Assembly (NCBI GenBank): GCA_937924525.1
Contig: CALDSU010000008.1
Coordinates: 434,001 to 498,000, forward strand
Source of the DNA: an uncultured Bryobacteraceae bacterium
Lineage (GTDB): Bacteria; Acidobacteriota; Terriglobia; Bryobacterales; Bryobacteraceae
Direction of reading: 5' to 3'
Length of the DNA stretch: 64,000 nt
A program made the position numbers and the translations under genes. The notes under the pieces are model-generated. The model was given only the letters and a program-made list of their open reading frames with translations. It searched no databases and was not told the origin of the DNA. This document shows positions 43,710 through 51,791 of the stretch, one piece after another (the first letter of the stretch is position 1; each line of letters begins with the position of its first letter).

Positions 43710-44192
43710 GAGCCTGGACTCCGGTGTAGCTGGCCCAAAGATCTAGTACTCCCATCTTCTGACCCCCTCACAATAGCCGTCATCCTCCCCCAAGACCCGC
43801 CCGGAATTCGGTCCGGAAAACCCTGCTCGGGCAAGAAGTGGTTCACGGGGATTTGTATTCCGATAAACATATGTTTATCAACTACTTACATATAATCTAG
43901 ATCTAAATTTTCCCAAAACACGCGCTAAGTTGGGTGCGGAGAAAGCGGGGTTCCTTACGGGGAAATCCGTAACCCAAATATGAACGACGAACCGATCGTC
44001 ATTCCCCCTCCTGTTCTGTGGTTTTAACTAGATAGGGAAGAATCTTCCCTGAATCCGCTGCCACAGGCGGTTTACGGACAACCATCAAACACTCGGTAGT
44101 GTTGCCACGACACGGCGAAAATCGGTATTCTGCTCCCTGGGGAGATACCTCGCTAATCGGGATATCCCCAGGGATCGGATCTCGGCACCCCG
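43710..44192. promoter_or_regulatory. AT-rich, hairpin-rich leader region of the CHAT operon
   Basis: This 483-bp gap has clearly lower GC than its surroundings and holds no gene. It contains four separate inverted repeats: the palindrome at 43862-43879 (own entry); TTACGG/CCGTAA at 43955-43972; AGGGAAG-AAT-CTTCCCT at 44034-44050 (7-bp stem, 3-base loop); and TCCCTGGGGA at 44134-44143 pairing with TCCCCAGGGA at 44165-44174 (10-bp stem, 21-base loop). The last two would lie in the mRNA leader, with the final stem only 18 bases before the ATG at 44193. Confidence 0.6.
43862..43879 (+). promoter_or_regulatory. 18-bp perfect palindrome beside a TATAAT box
   Basis: GATAAACATATGTTTATC reads the same on both strands over all 18 bases. 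A consensus TATAAT hexamer lies 11 bases after it at 43891-43896, so the palindrome covers the expected -35 position. This is a good operator candidate for a dimeric repressor or activator of the downstream CHAT operon. Confidence 0.6.
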
Positions 44193-46568
44193 ATGCGGAT
44201 AGTGGGCGCGCTGTTTATTGCGCTTGCATTCATTCCGCAGGGCAGTTCGATTCGCAGCAACGGGCGGCCTACCCAGTCGGTTTCGACGGGTTCCTACGAG
44301 CGGTTGGGGGGAAGTGCGTCCGCAGTTCCCCAGCTCCTGCATTCCGCCAAGGAAGCATTCCACAAGCAGGAAATCAGCAAGTCGATTGAGATCTATGAGC
44401 GGGCGCTGCGACTGGCCGAGCAGGGCGGCGGCGTACGTGACAGGGGCTTGGCCCATTGGGGACTCGGAGCGGGCTGGTTTGTGGCGCGCGACTACGGGCG
44501 GGCGTGGACTCACCTATTGGCGGCGCGCGAACTCCTTCGCGAGAGCCGGGAATCGGAATTGGCCGCTGGGGTTGAGGCGAATCTCTCCTCCCTGTACTTC
44601 CACCTCGGCGAAGCGGATGCGGCGCTCGAGGTGGGGGAGCGGGCCGTGGCGCTGCTGCCCGGCCGGACGCGGCATCGGCTGGCGGCGCCCGTGCTGTTCA
44701 ACCTCGCCGCCATCCAGGCCGGAACGGGGCGCCTGGATCAGGCGATCCACACTTTCTCCGAGGGAATCCAGGCCGCCGAATTCGCGGCGGACCGGGAGAG
44801 CGAGGCGACAGGCTGGTCTAAATTGGGCTTCGAACTGTTTCAGGCTGGCCGGCTGGCGGAAGCCGAAGCCGCCCTGGTCGAATCTTTCCGTTTGCGCCGG
44901 CTCTTCCGGCTCCCCCACCTGGATGTCTCCCGGGAGACGTTAAGCCAGATCAAGCTGGAGCAGGGCGATCTGCGAGCCGCAGAGAGGATTCTAGGTCCGG
45001 AACCCGAGGCGCCTTCCTGGAGGTATTTTTACGCGCGCGGCCGGCTCCGGGAAGCGCGCGGAAGCCTGGATGCCGCGGTGCGGGACCTGCGGAAGGCGGT
45101 CGAGTTGTTGCAGCGTCACCGGGAAAGGCTGCCGCAGAGCGACGCCCTGCGCCTCAGCGCGGATTGGGTGTGGCAGCGGGTGCCCAAAGCATACGCGGAA
45201 ACGGCGGCCCGCTTGGCGCTGCGGACCGGCAGCTCGCTCCTGGCGGATAAGGCTCTGGGAGTTCTGGAGCACCACCGGTCTGCCAGCCTGCTCCACCGGC
45301 TGCGAGCTCGCCCGTACCCGTTCGCCCGAAGCGCCCTGCCGGACTCGGTGGCTGTTGCGCTGGGCAAAGCCGAAGCAGCCTTGCTGCGCGCGGATCGGGA
45401 AAGCCAGTCGCGGTTTTTCCGGCAAATGCGCGCCGCCTGGATCGAAGCAGAGGCGGCGCAAGGGGATGCGGCGCATCAACAGGTTCCGCGGGCGGCGCAG
45501 GCCCTCCGGGCGTCTCTGGCTCCTGACGAAGCGCTCCTCAGTTTCGCCCTCGGGCAGGAGCGTTCGCTCGCCTGGATGGCGACCCGCAGCGGCGTCTGGG
45601 TGCGCGCACTGCCCCCGCGGGAGCTGCTGGCGGCCCGCATTGCCGAGTTTCGCAACGACTTGGAGCACGATCGCACAGGCTCGCGCGCCGGAGAGGAGTT
45701 GTGCCGCGCGCTGCTGGACCGGGCGCCGGAACCGGTGAGGTCCCGCCCGGTGTGGCTGCTGTCGCTGGAGCGGGATTTGTTCACGCTTCCCTTCGCGGCG
45801 TTGCCTTGCGGCAAGTCCGGCCGCCCGCTGGTCCACGATCACACCTTGCACGTGGCGCCCGGAGCGTGGATGGCCAGACTGCGCGAGGCGACGCCGGTCC
45901 AGCCCGGCTGGTTCCTCGGAGTGGGAGACCCGGTTTATAATCCGGCCGACCCGCGGCGGAAAGGCTGGCGGCGCTGGCCGCGTTCGGAGCGCTGGTTGAG
46001 CAGGCTGCCGGGCACCGCTGAAGAGGTGCGGGCGAGCGCGTCGCAATGGCCTGGGCCTGCGCGGTTGCTGGTGGGTCCCCAGGCAACCCGGCAGCAACTC
46101 CGGGCGGCGCTGGAAGATGGGCCGGCCGTGGTTCATCTTGCGACGCATGTCGTTCAGCCTCCCGCGCCCGGTCCAGCCCACAACTTCCTCGCTCTCAGCC
46201 TGACGCCGGCTGGCGATCCCGAGATGGTGGGGCAGTTCGAAATCTCCGCAGGCTGGCGTACGGACGCCCGGCTGGTGGTGCTGAGCGGGTGCGCATCCGG
46301 GCAGGGAGTGGCCCGGGATGGCGCGGGGCTGGAGGGAATGACGCGGGCGTGGCTGGCGGCAGGCGCGCACGCGGTGCTGGCAACGCTTTGGCCGGTGCGG
46401 GACGAAAGTGCAAGCTTCTTCTCGGAATTCTATGAGGCGCTTCGCGCCGATCCCGCCCGAGACCCCGCCCGGGCGCTGCGGCAGGCTCAACTTCGCGCCC
46501 TCGAGGCGGGAAGCTGGCGAGCTCGTCCCAGTCTCTGGGCGTCCTATTTCTTGATCAGCACAAGGTGA
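44193..46568 (+). CDS. CHAT-domain (caspase-like) protease with N-terminal TPR repeats
   Basis: 791 residues. MRIVGALFIALAFIPQGSS is signal-peptide-like, which would place the protein outside the cytoplasm. Residues ~40-330 are TPR-like helical repeats (e.g. EISKSIEIYERALRLAEQGG, GEADAALEVGERAVALLPG, GRLDQAIHTFSEGIQAAEFA). Residues ~460-790 are a CHAT domain with the dyad His near 651 (VVHLATHVVQ) and Cys near 700 (VVLSGCASGQGV), and the closing LWASYFLIS. CHAT proteases (separase/caspase clan) cut proteins on signal. It overlaps the sigma gene by 4 bp (GTGA). The export idea is an inference from the N-terminus only. Confidence 0.9.
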   Translation: MRIVGALFIALAFIPQGSSIRSNGRPTQSVSTGSYERLGGSASAVPQLLHSAKEAFHKQEISKSIEIYERALRLAEQGGGVRDRGLAHWGLGAGWFVARDYGRAWTHLLAARELLRESRESELAAGVEANLSSLYFHLGEADAALEVGERAVALLPGRTRHRLAAPVLFNLAAIQAGTGRLDQAIHTFSEGIQAAEFAADRESEATGWSKLGFELFQAGRLAEAEAALVESFRLRRLFRLPHLDVSRETLSQIKLEQGDLRAAERILGPEPEAPSWRYFYARGRLREARGSLDAAVRDLRKAVELLQRHRERLPQSDALRLSADWVWQRVPKAYAETAARLALRTGSSLLADKALGVLEHHRSASLLHRLRARPYPFARSALPDSVAVALGKAEAALLRADRESQSRFFRQMRAAWIEAEAAQGDAAHQQVPRAAQALRASLAPDEALLSFALGQERSLAWMATRSGVWVRALPPRELLAARIAEFRNDLEHDRTGSRAGEELCRALLDRAPEPVRSRPVWLLSLERDLFTLPFAALPCGKSGRPLVHDHTLHVAPGAWMARLREATPVQPGWFLGVGDPVYNPADPRRKGWRRWPRSERWLSRLPGTAEEVRASASQWPGPARLLVGPQATRQQLRAALEDGPAVVHLATHVVQPPAPGPAHNFLALSLTPAGDPEMVGQFEISAGWRTDARLVVLSGCASGQGVARDGAGLEGMTRAWLAAGAHAVLATLWPVRDESASFFSEFYEALRADPARDPARALRQAQLRALEAGSWRARPSLWASYFLISTR

Positions 46569-47239
46569 ATCCCGTGGCGCCAGGTCTTTCTTCTTCCTTC
46601 CATGCCCCCGGCCGCAAGCCGGGCGCGGAAACCCGCCGGGAGGAGGAAGCCGGGTGCGCAAGCACGCCGCCGGCTCCGGATTGGGCGGACCTGGTTACCC
46701 GCATCCAACGGGACGACGCGGCCGCCATGATGGAGCTGTACCGGCTCTTCTCCCGCGGCATCCGCTTCTATCTTTGCCGCCAGCTTGGTCCGCAGGATCT
46801 TGACGATAAGGTCCACGACACGTTCGTGATCGTCGTCCAGGCGATCCAGCGGGGCGAGCTGCGGGAGGCAGACCGGCTGATGGGTTTTGTCCGCACCGTG
46901 GTCCGCCGACAGGTGGCCGGCTACATCGACCGGGCCATTCAGAACCGGAAGGGAAGGGTGGATCTGGAGCAAGGCATCCATGTGCGGGACGCCCGCCTGG
47001 ACCCCGAAGAGGAAGCCATGAATCGGCAGATGGCGAAGATCGCGGAACGGGTGCTCCGCGGGGTTTCCGATCGCGACCGCGAGATTCTGACCCGGTTCTA
47101 CCTTCAGGAACAGAGTCAGGAGGAGATCTGCCGGGAAATGGGCCTCACCGAAACTCAGTTTCGCCTGCTTAAGTCCCGGGCGAAGGCCCGCTTCGGGGCG
47201 CTGGGGAAGAAAAAACTGCTGAAGGCTCATTTTCGATGA
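46565..47239 (+). CDS. ECF-type RNA polymerase sigma factor
   Basis: 224 residues from a GTG at 46565 that overlaps the CHAT stop. A ~40-residue Pro/Arg-rich start precedes region 2 (MMELYRLFSRGIRFYLCRQL, QDLDDKVHDTFVIVVQAIQ, with the region 2.4-like LMGFVRTVVRRQVAGYI) and region 4 (GVSDRDREILTRFYLQEQSQ, EEICREMGLTETQFRLLKSRAKARF as HTH). Regions 1 and 3 are absent, as in ECF factors. It should redirect RNA polymerase on a signal. The anti-sigma factor is encoded next, 64 bp on, and the CHAT protease directly before. Confidence 0.93.
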   Translation: MNPVAPGLSSSFHAPGRKPGAETRREEEAGCASTPPAPDWADLVTRIQRDDAAAMMELYRLFSRGIRFYLCRQLGPQDLDDKVHDTFVIVVQAIQRGELREADRLMGFVRTVVRRQVAGYIDRAIQNRKGRVDLEQGIHVRDARLDPEEEAMNRQMAKIAERVLRGVSDRDREILTRFYLQEQSQEEICREMGLTETQFRLLKSRAKARFGALGKKKLLKAHFR

Positions 47240-47303
47240 GAATCTTGCCGGGCAGCGGGGACTAACTACTGGGGGCTGGTGTGCCCTCCGGAATGGAGCC
47301 GTG

Positions 47304-47972
47304 ATGGCCGAACACGATGGCTCATGTTGGGAGGAGGAGGAGATCGAGGGGTATGCGTTGGGAAAAATGAGCGCTTCCCGCGCCGCCGCGTTCGAGGAAC
47401 ATCTTCTGATCTGTCACCGCTGCCAGGACCGGCTGGCGGAACTGGACGCCTTCGTGCGGGCGCTGCGGGCGGTGGCGCCCCGCCTGCGGGAGGAGGACAG
47501 GAAAAAAAACTTCGCGGGCGCGCGGATCCTCCCATGGATTGAAACCCTGCGGCACTGGGGAGAGACTTTGCCCCGGGTTCCCGCCTTGGCCGGCATGCTG
47601 CTGGTCGTGGGCCTGCTGGTCGTGGTCCCCTGGGGCTTCCGCCGTGGGAATGCTCGCCTGGCCAGGACCCCGGCGGTCGTGGAACTGGAGGCATACCGCA
47701 GCGCCCCCGGGGCGGTGGCGTCCGGGCGGAGCGACCGGCCTCTGACGATCCGGACCCGGGCGGTGGGACTACCCTCCTCGCCGAGCTATCTCCTGGAGAT
47801 CGCATCTGTTACTGGGCAGCGCGAGTGGGCGCAACCCGTTCAGGACCGCGGCGGTTGGCTGGAGGCCACCACGCCTCGACCACTTGCCCCCGGCCAGCAT
47901 TTCGTGCGCCTGTACCTGCCGGGCGGCGCACTGGTGCGTGAGTTCAGTTTGCGCGTCGACCGAGCCCGCTAA
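47304..47972 (+). CDS. Zinc-finger anti-sigma factor, membrane-spanning
   Basis: 222 residues from the ATG at 47304 (GGAG upstream). The N-terminal ~60 residues form an anti-sigma zinc finger (AAAFEEHLLICHRCQDRLAEL, the His-x3-Cys-x2-Cys pattern). One membrane helix follows (LAGMLLVVGLLVVVPWGF, residues ~98-115), then a ~100-residue exported domain with beta-like strands (YLLEIASVTGQREW, GQHFVRLYLPGG). It should hold the sigma factor at the membrane and release it when the outer domain is cut or changed. It is the last gene of the three-gene operon. Confidence 0.88.
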   Translation: MAEHDGSCWEEEEIEGYALGKMSASRAAAFEEHLLICHRCQDRLAELDAFVRALRAVAPRLREEDRKKNFAGARILPWIETLRHWGETLPRVPALAGMLLVVGLLVVVPWGFRRGNARLARTPAVVELEAYRSAPGAVASGRSDRPLTIRTRAVGLPSSPSYLLEIASVTGQREWAQPVQDRGGWLEATTPRPLAPGQHFVRLYLPGGALVREFSLRVDRAR

Positions 47973-48069
47973 CTTCACTAGCCAAGGGCTCCGCCCTTGA
48001 TATCCCACTGAATCCAAGGGTTTGCCGATACAGCGCGAACAAAATTCCCGTTTCGAGGTCCATAACGGT

Positions 48070-48651
48070 CTAACCGCGCCGGCGCCGCTCCACCAGCCAG
48101 GCGGCCGCGTATAGCACGGCGAAGAGGGCCACCGCGAATCCCGCCAGGCGCCCCGCGTGCTGCCGCAGATAATCCGCAGCCCCGGCCCCCATTTGCACGC
48201 CCAGCCACGCCTCTCCGCCATAGCGCAGGATCCGCGCCAGGAAGATCGTCGAGAGGAAGATAACAGGCCGCACCCCGAAGACGCCGGTCAGGATGACGAA
48301 CGCCTTCAAAGGCAAAGGGATAGGAACCAGCGCGGGAACGAATACCGTGAGCATGCCATAGCGGTGAAACCAGTGCGCCACTTTGCGGATTCTCCCGCCC
48401 TGGTCTCGCTTCTCGAGAAAGCGCTGCCCGCCCCGCCGCGCCAGCGTGTAGAGCACAATGTTGCCTGCCGCCGAACCGAGCACCGCCGCCACAGTCACCA
48501 GCAAGGCGGATTCCGGCTGGCGGACGCACAGGAAGATGAGGTAAGCGTCCAGCCCTACGGTGACGGGGATGCCGGCGGAGTCAATGAAAGTCAGCGCCAG
48601 GACGCCCCATACGCCCAGGCTTTCGAGGTATGCGAGAAATTGACGGAGCAA
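48070..48651 (-). CDS. DedA family membrane protein
   Basis: 193 residues with six or so helices. DedA family markers: IDSAGIPVTVGLDAYLIFLC early on, the GSAAGNIVLYTLARRGGQRFLEKR segment with the conserved Gly-rich turn, and YGMLTVFVPALVPIPLPLKAFVILTGVFG, where DedA proteins have a re-entrant loop. The family is linked to lipid flipping and undecaprenyl-phosphate recycling. Here the family Arg in the re-entrant loop is not obvious, so a side branch is possible. It converges on the anti-sigma gene. Confidence 0.83.
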   Translation of the reverse strand: MLRQFLAYLESLGVWGVLALTFIDSAGIPVTVGLDAYLIFLCVRQPESALLVTVAAVLGSAAGNIVLYTLARRGGQRFLEKRDQGGRIRKVAHWFHRYGMLTVFVPALVPIPLPLKAFVILTGVFGVRPVIFLSTIFLARILRYGGEAWLGVQMGAGAADYLRQHAGRLAGFAVALFAVLYAAAWLVERRRRG

Positions 48652-48834
48652 GCTCCCATTTTACTTACGGGTAAGCGGGAGCCGGACGAACCGAGGACGT
48701 CCACCGAGGCGACAGTCGCGCGATCGAGTCCGCGGCTGGCGCACCAGGCAGCGGGTAGATTCGTCAAGCGAGGTCGCCGCGGTCGCTGGCTCGCCCGCCG
48801 CCAGCCTTGGTTTTCCAAAGAATCAGGAGGCTTG

Positions 48835-48847
48835 TGATTGGGAATCA
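48835..48847 (+). promoter_or_regulatory. Inverted repeat before the Lrp-type gene
   Basis: TGATT-GGG-AATCA lies 19 bases before the ATG at 48867. Lrp/AsnC regulators commonly bind such short A/T-ended inverted repeats to control their own gene, so this is a candidate autoregulatory site. Confidence 0.4.
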
Positions 48848-48866
48848 TAAGTGAAATCATGGGGGC

Positions 48867-49343
48867 ATGCGCGACCAACTGACGGCGGCCGATTGGAAAG
48901 TTCTGCGGGTGCTGACCGCGGACGGCCGGGCGACGTGGGCGGAATTGGGCGCTGCGCTGGGCGTCACGCCTCCCGCGGCGGCCGAGCGCGTCCGGCGCCT
49001 GGAAGAACGCGGCGTGATTTGCGGTTACACCGCCGTGCTGGACGCCGGGGCGGTGGGATGCCGGCTGACGGCGTTCGCCTCCGTCACGCTCGACCGGCAG
49101 AAGTTCCGGGGCGCGTTTCTCAAGTGGGTTCACAAGCAGGCGGAGATCGCCGAGTGCCATCATGTGACGGGCGAGGATGAATTCCTGCTGAAGCTGCGCT
49201 GCCGGGACACGTCCGACCTGGCGCGGCTGCTGCAACAGTTAAAAGACCAGGACGGGGTATCCCGGGCGCGGACGATGGTGGTGCTTGCGACCGAGAAGGA
49301 AAGCACCCACCCGCCGCTGCCCAAGAGCGCGGAAGGCAAGTGA
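48867..49343 (+). CDS. Lrp/AsnC family transcriptional regulator
   Basis: 158 residues. The N-terminal HTH (LTAADWKVLRVLTADGRATW, LGAALGVTPPAAAERVRRLEERGVI) and the C-terminal RAM domain (LTAFASVTLDRQKF, AEIAECHHVTGEDEFLLKLRC, LARLLQQLKDQDGVSRARTMVVL) match the Lrp/AsnC family closely. Such proteins sense amino acids and form octamers. The effector is unknown. It stands alone, with no linked metabolic gene downstream. Confidence 0.93.
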   Translation: MRDQLTAADWKVLRVLTADGRATWAELGAALGVTPPAAAERVRRLEERGVICGYTAVLDAGAVGCRLTAFASVTLDRQKFRGAFLKWVHKQAEIAECHHVTGEDEFLLKLRCRDTSDLARLLQQLKDQDGVSRARTMVVLATEKESTHPPLPKSAEGK

Positions 49344-49722
49344 GCTTCGAGGGGAGTGGTCAGCCCCCGTCCCTCAGAGCCCCGAGTGGGAGGGAGAGGG
49401 CGCAACCCGACCGAGCCCCAACTGCGGAGCCAGGACCGGGAGGGAGCGGGCCTGCCCTCAGTGGTGGAAGGCCGCCGTGGGGCAACTCTCCGACTTGCCC
49501 GTCGCGTTTCTGGATTCCTCCGCCGGCTGTCAGCCGGCCGCGCCGGTCGGACAGCGGCGCCACGTGGACCGGCCGTCCGCCAAGCAAGTGGGAGCGCCCC
49601 ATGGCCTTCCGGGCTACCAGAGGTCATGAAAATGGGCGCGATGCAGGGATTCCGCACTGGAGCCCTCGAGCACCTTCGGTTATGAGGCTGGCGTCCGTCG
49701 ATGGGAGGCGACGCCCGGTCTC
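49344..49722. other. Gene-free GC-rich interval
   Basis: No convincing coding sequence in these 379 bp. It holds two rough copies of a purine-rich stretch (GAGTGGGAGGGAGAGGGC at ~49385 and GACCGGGAGGGAGCGGGC at ~49434), which look like degenerate intergenic repeats. Nothing else stands out. Confidence 0.35.
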
Positions 49723-50874
49723 TCACCCCTCCGCGTCCAGCGGATGGCGGCGATCCTGCAACGGGAACGGCACCCGCCCGCCAGATTGCTGCGACCGGTA
49801 GACGCCCATCACCATTTCAATGGTCCAGCGCCCGTCGCGAGCGCTGCACGCCGGCTCGCGATTCCCTTCGATCGCCTGGAGCAGATCCTCCACCATCAAG
49901 GCGTTGGCGCGGCGGCGGTCGTTTTCGTTTTCGTCCTCCACCGGGATCCGCTCCCAGCCGCCCAGATCGGAGACCCAGGAGGGGGAGCGCAGCAGGTACG
50001 GCGGCGCGCTGGGGACGGAAGTCAGCGGCAGGTACAGGATGCCGCGGCTACCGCACAGCGTCACGCCGAAGCGGGGACCGCCGCGCTGGTCGTTTGCCAT
50101 CGAACCGAAATAGCCGTGGACGCCGCCGGGGAAAGCGAACATGGCCGCCACCTGGTTGCCCGCCACCCGGCCGATGGGCTCGGAAGGCCGGCGGCTGTCG
50201 GCGGGAGTAATCTCACGGCCATCCTGCGTCACATGGGCAAAAACCCACTGTGGGTCCCCGCCAAACATCCGCAGCAGGTCGAACGTGTGGGTGCCGAGCA
50301 CCATCAAGTCCTCTCCGCCCGCGCGGCGGTCCTCTTTACCCCGGGCGCGGATCTCGAGCAGCGTCCCGATCTCCCCGGAGTCGACCATCTGTTTGACCCG
50401 CAGGGTCATGCGGGACGTGCGGGCGGTGTGGCCCACCTGCATCTTCACCCGGTGGCGCTCGACGGCGGCGACCATCGCGTCCGCGTCGGTGAGCGAACGG
50501 GCGAATGGTTTCTCCATCAGGATGTGCGCGCCCGTCTCGGCGGCGGCAGTGACCATCTCGACGCGCTGATCCAGCCAGCGGGGACCGATCGCCACCAGGT
50601 CCGGCTTCTCGCGGCGGAGCATCTCGCGGTAATCGGCATATTCGCGGGCGGCGCCGCTGGCCGCCTTGGCTTTCTGCCGGCCCGCTTCCACCGGATCGGC
50701 GACGGCCACCACTTCGATGTTCGAAAAGCCGTTCCACGCGGTGTCCCAGTCATGACCGTAGTTGCCGCGCCCGGTGTGGCCAATCACGGCCGCCCGATAC
50801 CGTTTCGCAGCGCCCAAGGCGGGACCGGAAAACGCGGAGGCCGCCGTAGCGGAAAGGAATGCGCGTCGATCCAT
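49723..50874 (-). CDS. Gfo/Idh/MocA family oxidoreductase with Tat-like leader
   Basis: 383 residues. MDRRAFLSATAASAFSGPALG is a Tat-like leader. The Rossmann core has AAVIGHTGRGNYG, VAVADPVEAG, AIGPRWLDQR and ILMEKPFARS with the signature Lys; the C-domain has VLGTHTFDLLRMFGGD with a His in the usual place, and a VEDLLQAIEGNREPACSARDG ending. It is more diverged from the other two MocA proteins in the window than they are from each other, so the substrate may differ. It stands alone here. Confidence 0.87.
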   Translation of the reverse strand: MDRRAFLSATAASAFSGPALGAAKRYRAAVIGHTGRGNYGHDWDTAWNGFSNIEVVAVADPVEAGRQKAKAASGAAREYADYREMLRREKPDLVAIGPRWLDQRVEMVTAAAETGAHILMEKPFARSLTDADAMVAAVERHRVKMQVGHTARTSRMTLRVKQMVDSGEIGTLLEIRARGKEDRRAGGEDLMVLGTHTFDLLRMFGGDPQWVFAHVTQDGREITPADSRRPSEPIGRVAGNQVAAMFAFPGGVHGYFGSMANDQRGGPRFGVTLCGSRGILYLPLTSVPSAPPYLLRSPSWVSDLGGWERIPVEDENENDRRRANALMVEDLLQAIEGNREPACSARDGRWTIEMVMGVYRSQQSGGRVPFPLQDRRHPLDAEG

Positions 50875-51097
50875 CTAAGCAAAGCATGCTCCGCCAAGCC
50901 CGGTTTCGCAAGCAGCGAAAGTGGGGCAGGGAGTGGTTTCGCCCAACCCCACCTGGGTGAAACGACACCAGAGTGAAATCGGCGGCTGCCCGAAAACGGG
51001 CCGCGTGAGGGGTTTCCCTGAACTTGCGGTTTGGTACGCGGTTTGCACCTCCGGGACATTCTCGGTCCGGTTTATCCACGATCCAGGTGGTTGCGGG

Positions 51098-51562
51098 ATG
51101 CAGTTGACACGGGCGGCTGACTACGCGTTGCGGGTGATGATTCACCTGGCGGGCGAGCCTGCCGGCGTCCGGGCTTGCCGCGAGGAACTGGCCCAAGCGG
51201 CCGAAGTGCCGCCCCAGTTCATGGCGAAGATCCTCCAGAGCCTGACCCGCGCGAACCTGATCCACTCGCACCGGGGAGCACAGGGCGGCTTCGAACTGGC
51301 CAAACCGGGCGCCCAGATCAGCGTGCTGCAAGTAGTCGAAGCGATCGAGGGCCCCATTTGCCTGAACGTGTGCCTGGCGGAAGATGACCGCTGCGGCAGG
51401 CGGTGGTGGTGCGGCGCCCACGAGGTGTGGAAAGAGGCGCAGGCGGCGATGGTGGAGGTGCTCAGGCGGGCGACGCTCGCGCGCCTGGCCGAGGAGTCGC
51501 GGACCCGGAAGCAGGGGACTGTCGCACTCCGGGCGCAGACGGGAGGTGCCGCATGGAACTGA
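51098..51562 (+). CDS. Rrf2 family transcriptional regulator
   Basis: 154 residues from the ATG at 51098 (MQLTRAADYALRVMIHLAG). The Rrf2 start, the wing segment EVPPQFMAKILQSLTRANLI and HSHRGAQGGFELAKP are canonical. The Cys set ICLNVCLAEDDRCGRRWWCG near residue 88-107 fits an Fe-S cluster as in IscR/NsrR, so it may sense oxygen, NO or Fe-S status. The CcoS-like remnant directly downstream overlaps it by 10 bp, consistent with control of the decayed respiratory locus. Confidence 0.9.
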   Translation: MQLTRAADYALRVMIHLAGEPAGVRACREELAQAAEVPPQFMAKILQSLTRANLIHSHRGAQGGFELAKPGAQISVLQVVEAIEGPICLNVCLAEDDRCGRRWWCGAHEVWKEAQAAMVEVLRRATLARLAEESRTRKQGTVALRAQTGGAAWN

Positions 51563-51693
51563 CGTGGGTGACCATCGCGGCGAGCTTGTGCATGGGCCTG
51601 GGCGCGGCGTTCCTGTTCGTGTTCGCAGTGAAGAGGGATTAGTTCCCGAACCTCGAGGACGCCAAATACCAGGTGTTCTGGTCGGACATTGAA
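51553..51693 (+). pseudogene. CcoS-like small respiratory protein with in-frame TAG
   Basis: MELTWVTIAASLCMGLGAAF starts a single-helix protein that reads on as LFVFAVKRD, then a TAG at 51640-51642, then FPNLEDAKYQVFWSDIE in the same frame. CcoS-like proteins of cbb3 oxidase assembly have this plan: one helix, then an x-F-x-D/N-L-E motif. The stop falls exactly where the family has a residue before the Phe. Either a nonsense mutation, an assembly error, or a read-through codon would explain it. Confidence 0.6.
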
Positions 51694-51791
51694 AACTCGC
51701 AGATTCCCCGCAGGAGCAGACGAATGGCAGTGAGCCCGAGAAGAAGTAGCGCCGCGGATGCCGCCACCGGGGGAGACGCCGGGCCGCGCAG

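Noticed and set aside
44991-46661. A 556-codon minus-strand frame opposite the CHAT gene
   Set aside because: The plus strand carries clear TPR and CHAT motifs; the antisense frame is low-complexity Arg/Pro/Gln sequence.
49344-49722. Several short plus-strand frames in the gap after the Lrp-type gene
   Set aside because: All are Arg/Pro-rich with no ribosome site or known motif and overlap one another in different frames.
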